NCBI GenBank assembly: GCA_900764925.1
Contig: CAAFPW010000022.1
Coordinates: forward strand, 1-9,035
Reading direction: 5' to 3'
Length of the DNA stretch: 9,035 bases
Source: Fusobacteriaceae bacterium
Lineage (GTDB): Bacteria; Fusobacteriota; Fusobacteriia; Fusobacteriales; Fusobacteriaceae
In this document: piece by piece, positions 6,618 to 9,035 of the stretch
Numbering within the stretch: position 1 is the first letter of the stretch
Layout of the letters: each line of letters starts with the position of its first letter
Program-made: the position numbers and the translations under genes
The notes under the pieces: model-generated
The model's database searches: none
Seen by the model: only the letters and a program-made list of their open reading frames with translations
Told to the model about the DNA's origin: nothing

Positions 6618-7151
6618 TTATTCAAAAGCTTTCTTTAATGGATCAAGGGCTCCAGTAATTTTTTCTACTGTATCCATTGGAATATTATTATCTGTTGATA
6701 TTTTAGTAAATGCACCATCTTTATTTCCTTCTTTAACAACTATTAGATAATCTGAATAAGGAGCTGCAGCATAAACAAACTTGTCTGATAACTCTCCTCT
6801 TCTAGCTGCTCCACCAATGTGCATACCTATTATTTTCATTCCTTTATCTTTAGCTGCTTTAATTAAAGCTTCAGTTCTAGCGATTTCATCTTCAGCTTTT
6901 ATTCCAGCTGCTCCTAGTCCTTTTGAACTTCCACCAATAGCTAATATTAAAGTTTGCTCATCTTTTATTTGTTCAGCAGTAACAGATTTATTAAAATTAG
7001 CTTCTAAACCACCTTTTTTAAGAAGAGCTTTTACCATTTGTACATCAGCACTTTGACCTACAGAAGTAAGTAGTATAGGTTTACTAAAGTTAGCAGCTAA
7101 AGCGATAGCTGTAGAAAGTAAAAATAAAGTAGCCATTAAAAATTTTTTCAT
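6618..7151 (-). CDS. Exported DUF6305 family protein
   Basis: A 177-residue secreted protein with a clear Sec signal peptide (MKKF, hydrophobic core, cleavage after about ALA19 or A20). The mature part alternates strands and helices like a small Rossmann-type domain: PILLTSVGQSADVQMVKALL (25-44), TLILAIGGSSKGLGAAG (67-83), MKIIGMHIGGAARRG (105-119) and YLIVVKEGN (135-143). Glycine-rich turns end several strands, and a ligand could bind there. I believe this is the DUF6305 family, which has no experimentally assigned role that I know of. It follows the transferase by 31 bases and has a good AGGAGG ribosome site. Being exported and directly ahead of a TRAP permease that lacks a binding protein, it may be the capture component of that transporter; this is inference. 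Confidence 0.75.
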   Translation of the reverse strand: MKKFLMATLFLLSTAIALAANFSKPILLTSVGQSADVQMVKALLKKGGLEANFNKSVTAEQIKDEQTLILAIGGSSKGLGAAGIKAEDEIARTEALIKAAKDKGMKIIGMHIGGAARRGELSDKFVYAAAPYSDYLIVVKEGNKDGAFTKISTDNNIPMDTVEKITGALDPLKKAFE

Positions 7152-7182
7152 TGTAATTCCTCCTAGTTATGTATATTAAAAA

Positions 7183-8943
7183 TTAAAATCCTAATGCTTT
7201 TCCATCTCTTCTAGGGTCAGCTCCACCTTCAAGAGTACCATCTTCTTTGTACATAACACCTTGAACTGATCCCATACCTCTGTCCCAATCAGAAGTTTTA
7301 TTAACTTTATGTCCCATTTTTTCAAGTTCTTTTACTGTTGAATCAGGGATTCTACTTTCAACATTGATAACATCAGAAGTATTGTCATACAATCTAGGTG
7401 CATCAATTGCTTCTTGCATTCCCATATCGTGGTCTATAACTCTACTTATAACTTGAGAAACAGTACTTATAATTTTTGTTGCACCTGGAGAACCTAAAAC
7501 CATAAATGGTTTATTATCTTTTAAAACTATAGTAGGTGACATAGAGCTAAGTGGAGTTTTTCCAGGAGCTACTGAGTTAGGGTGTCCACTTCCAGCAACA
7601 AAGTCATCCATTTCATTGTTTAAAACGAAACCATAACCATCCGCTACAACACTATTACCAAAGATACCATTAACTGTTTTAGTTATAGCAACCATATTTC
7701 CTTCATTATCAGCTATAGAGTAATGTGTTGTATCTTCAGATTCATATTGCCAAGGATCGTGAGAAACACTAGGTTTTGAAGCAGTTTTATCAATATATTT
7801 AGATATTTCTTTAGCATACTCTTTAGATGTTAATCCTTTCATAGGAACAGGAGTGTAGTCAGTATCTCCCATATATTTAGCTCTATCAGCATAAGCTAAT
7901 TTATATGTTTCAGAGAATAGATGTAGATATTCAGGAGAGTTTACTTCAAGACTACCAACATCAAAGTTTTCTAAAATATTTAAAATTTGGACAACCACTG
8001 CTCCACCTGAACTAGGAGATGGTGATGAAATAATTTCATATCCTCTATAAGTTCCAGTCACAGGTTTTCTAATTTTTGGTTGATAGTTAGCTAGATCTTC
8101 CATTGTAAATAATCCATCATATTTATTTAGTGAATTTACAATTGCTTCAGCTACTTCTCCTTTATAGAAACCATCTCTTCCTTTTTCTATAATGATTTCT
8201 AAAGTTTTTGCCATCTCTTCATTTTTGAAAGTATCTCCTGGCTCATAAGGGAAACCATCTTCAGTTAAGAAAACTTCTCCTGTTTCTGAGTAAGTTAACA
8301 TTTTGTCATAGCTATCTTTTATATCATTTGATAGAGTAGGAGTAACAACGAATCCATTTCTTGCTAGATTAACAGCTGGTCTCATTACTTCTTCTCTGCT
8401 CATAGTTCCATATTTTTCTAAAGCGTATAAAAGTCCTGCTACTTCTCCAGGAATACCAGCAGCTTTTCCACCCTCTCTTTTTTGATTTCCTTGTATTTTT
8501 CCATTTTCATCTTCTATCCACATTTCAGGAGTAGCATTTTTAGGAGCTCTCTCTCTAAAGTCAATAAAGATTGTTTCTCCAGTTTTGGCAATTCTAATCA
8601 TCATAAAACCACCACCACCGATTCCAGAAGATTGTGGTTCACAAACACTTAGTGCAAAACCAGCTGCAACAGCAGCATCAATAGCATTTCCACCTTTCAT
8701 TAGAATTTCTTGCCCGATTCTACTTGCTTCAAATTTACTTGTAGCAACAACTCCTATTTTTCCAACAGCATCTCTTCCTGTTCTTATCATTTCACCATTT
8801 TCATCAAAAGGTTTCCAATCTGCTACTTGAGTAATAGTTGTTGGAGTAGCCTTATCCGAAACATAACTATTAGAACAAGCTCCAAGAGTTAAAGCCAAGG
8901 TAGCAATTACACTAGCAAAGAATAATTTTTTCTTATTGATCAT
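7183..8943 (-). CDS. ggt: Gamma-glutamyltransferase, lipoprotein
   Basis: This enzyme cleaves gamma-glutamyl bonds (glutathione, polyglutamate) and transfers the group to water or an amino acid. It is a self-cleaving N-terminal-nucleophile hydrolase. The start is taken as ATG at 8943-8941, nine bases after AGGAGG; an in-frame TTG six bases earlier is too close to that site. Residues 1-23 are a lipoprotein signal with lipobox LGAC (C23). Numbering from this start, the processing point and nucleophile is T405 in DTTHYS, with R130 in DFRERAP, N425 in KTVNG, D447 in NNEMDDF, S466-S467 in PLSSMSP and GSPGA (485-489). These align with E. coli R114, T391, N411, D433 and S462-S463, but the stretch between the Asp and Ser-Ser is ten residues shorter, so the 'lid loop' is missing, as in Bacillus enzymes that act on polyglutamate. 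The 586 residues fit both the large and small subunits. It opens the turnover unit. Confidence 0.95.
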   Translation of the reverse strand: MINKKKLFFASVIATLALTLGACSNSYVSDKATPTTITQVADWKPFDENGEMIRTGRDAVGKIGVVATSKFEASRIGQEILMKGGNAIDAAVAAGFALSVCEPQSSGIGGGGFMMIRIAKTGETIFIDFRERAPKNATPEMWIEDENGKIQGNQKREGGKAAGIPGEVAGLLYALEKYGTMSREEVMRPAVNLARNGFVVTPTLSNDIKDSYDKMLTYSETGEVFLTEDGFPYEPGDTFKNEEMAKTLEIIIEKGRDGFYKGEVAEAIVNSLNKYDGLFTMEDLANYQPKIRKPVTGTYRGYEIISSPSPSSGGAVVVQILNILENFDVGSLEVNSPEYLHLFSETYKLAYADRAKYMGDTDYTPVPMKGLTSKEYAKEISKYIDKTASKPSVSHDPWQYESEDTTHYSIADNEGNMVAITKTVNGIFGNSVVADGYGFVLNNEMDDFVAGSGHPNSVAPGKTPLSSMSPTIVLKDNKPFMVLGSPGATKIISTVSQVISRVIDHDMGMQEAIDAPRLYDNTSDVINVESRIPDSTVKELEKMGHKVNKTSDWDRGMGSVQGVMYKEDGTLEGGADPRRDGKALGF

Positions 8944-8997
8944 AAACAAATCCCTCCTTACTTTATAGAAACTACTTTAAATATAGCTCTTAATAAG

Positions 8998-9025
8998 AAT
9001 ATACTATATTTTTTGTAAAAGTAAA
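8998..9025 (-). promoter_or_regulatory. Candidate promoter of the ggt unit
   Basis: On the minus strand TTTACT (9025-9020, four of six consensus bases) and TATATT (9003-8998, five of six) are 16 bases apart. Transcription would begin near 8991, leaving a leader of roughly 50 bases. The region is very A+T-rich, so other boxes are possible, and a further promoter may lie beyond the window. Confidence 0.4.
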
Positions 9026-9035
9026 TTTAAAATAC

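Noticed and set aside
6781..7056. Plus-strand open frame opposite the DUF6305 gene
   Set aside because: Complementary to a gene with a good signal peptide and ribosome site; no independent signal.
8585..8892. Two plus-strand open frames opposite the start of the gamma-glutamyltransferase
   Set aside because: They overlap each other and the conserved N-terminal domain of the transferase and have no domain of their own.
8944..8949. TTG start for the gamma-glutamyltransferase, two codons upstream of ATG
   Set aside because: Only about three bases separate it from the AGGAGG site, whereas the ATG at 8943 has a normal nine-base spacing and gives a better signal peptide.
1..9035. CRISPR array, tRNA, rRNA or known riboswitch
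   Set aside because: No regularly spaced repeats, no cloverleaf or rRNA-like conserved stretch, and all intergenic gaps are too short or too A+T-rich to hold a recognisable aptamer.

Overview
This is a strongly A+T-rich window from a Gram-negative, fermentative bacterium, most likely a Fusobacterium. The support is codon use (AGA arginine, A/T-ending codons), purine-rich AGGAGG ribosome binding sites, a mixture of lipoprotein and periplasmic signal peptides, and the gene set itself, since polyglutamate synthesis has been reported in Fusobacterium nucleatum. The genus call is inference; no rRNA or tRNA is present to test it. Every recognised gene lies on the minus strand, so the window reads from right to left.

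First transcription unit (8943 to 3985): a lipoprotein gamma-glutamyltransferase, a small exported DUF6305-type protein, a TRAP-type large permease (DctM family), a previously unlisted 48-residue membrane protein (5126-5272), and a membrane-anchored M14/AstE-like zinc hydrolase. Intergenic gaps are short. A candidate promoter precedes the first gene, a stem-loop with a U-tract sits between the DUF6305 gene and the permease, and a clear intrinsic terminator follows the hydrolase (3931-3971).

Second unit (3870 to 1233): pgsB, pgsC and pgsW with overlapping ends, driven by an extended -10 promoter just upstream. PgsB (Mur-ligase-like ATPase) and PgsC (membrane partner) are the core poly-gamma-glutamate synthase. 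PgsW is a membrane-anchored extracytoplasmic protein of the 'poly-gamma-glutamate system protein' type. No PgsA/CapA, PgsE or CapD of the Bacillus kind is seen here.

Third unit (1116 to 43): a family-5 ABC oligopeptide/glutathione-type solute-binding protein with a strong promoter of its own. Its product stops about 150 residues short of the family's usual length, and a perfect stem-loop lies right after the stop, close to the window edge.

Taken together the window looks like a self-contained gamma-polyglutamate economy. One unit makes and exports the polymer (PgsBCW). The other can transfer or cut gamma-glutamyl bonds outside the cytoplasm (transferase and zinc hydrolase) and probably carries the products back in (DUF6305 protein, TRAP permease, 48-residue protein). 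The synthesis half is well supported by family recognition; the turnover and uptake half is inferred from context and motifs.
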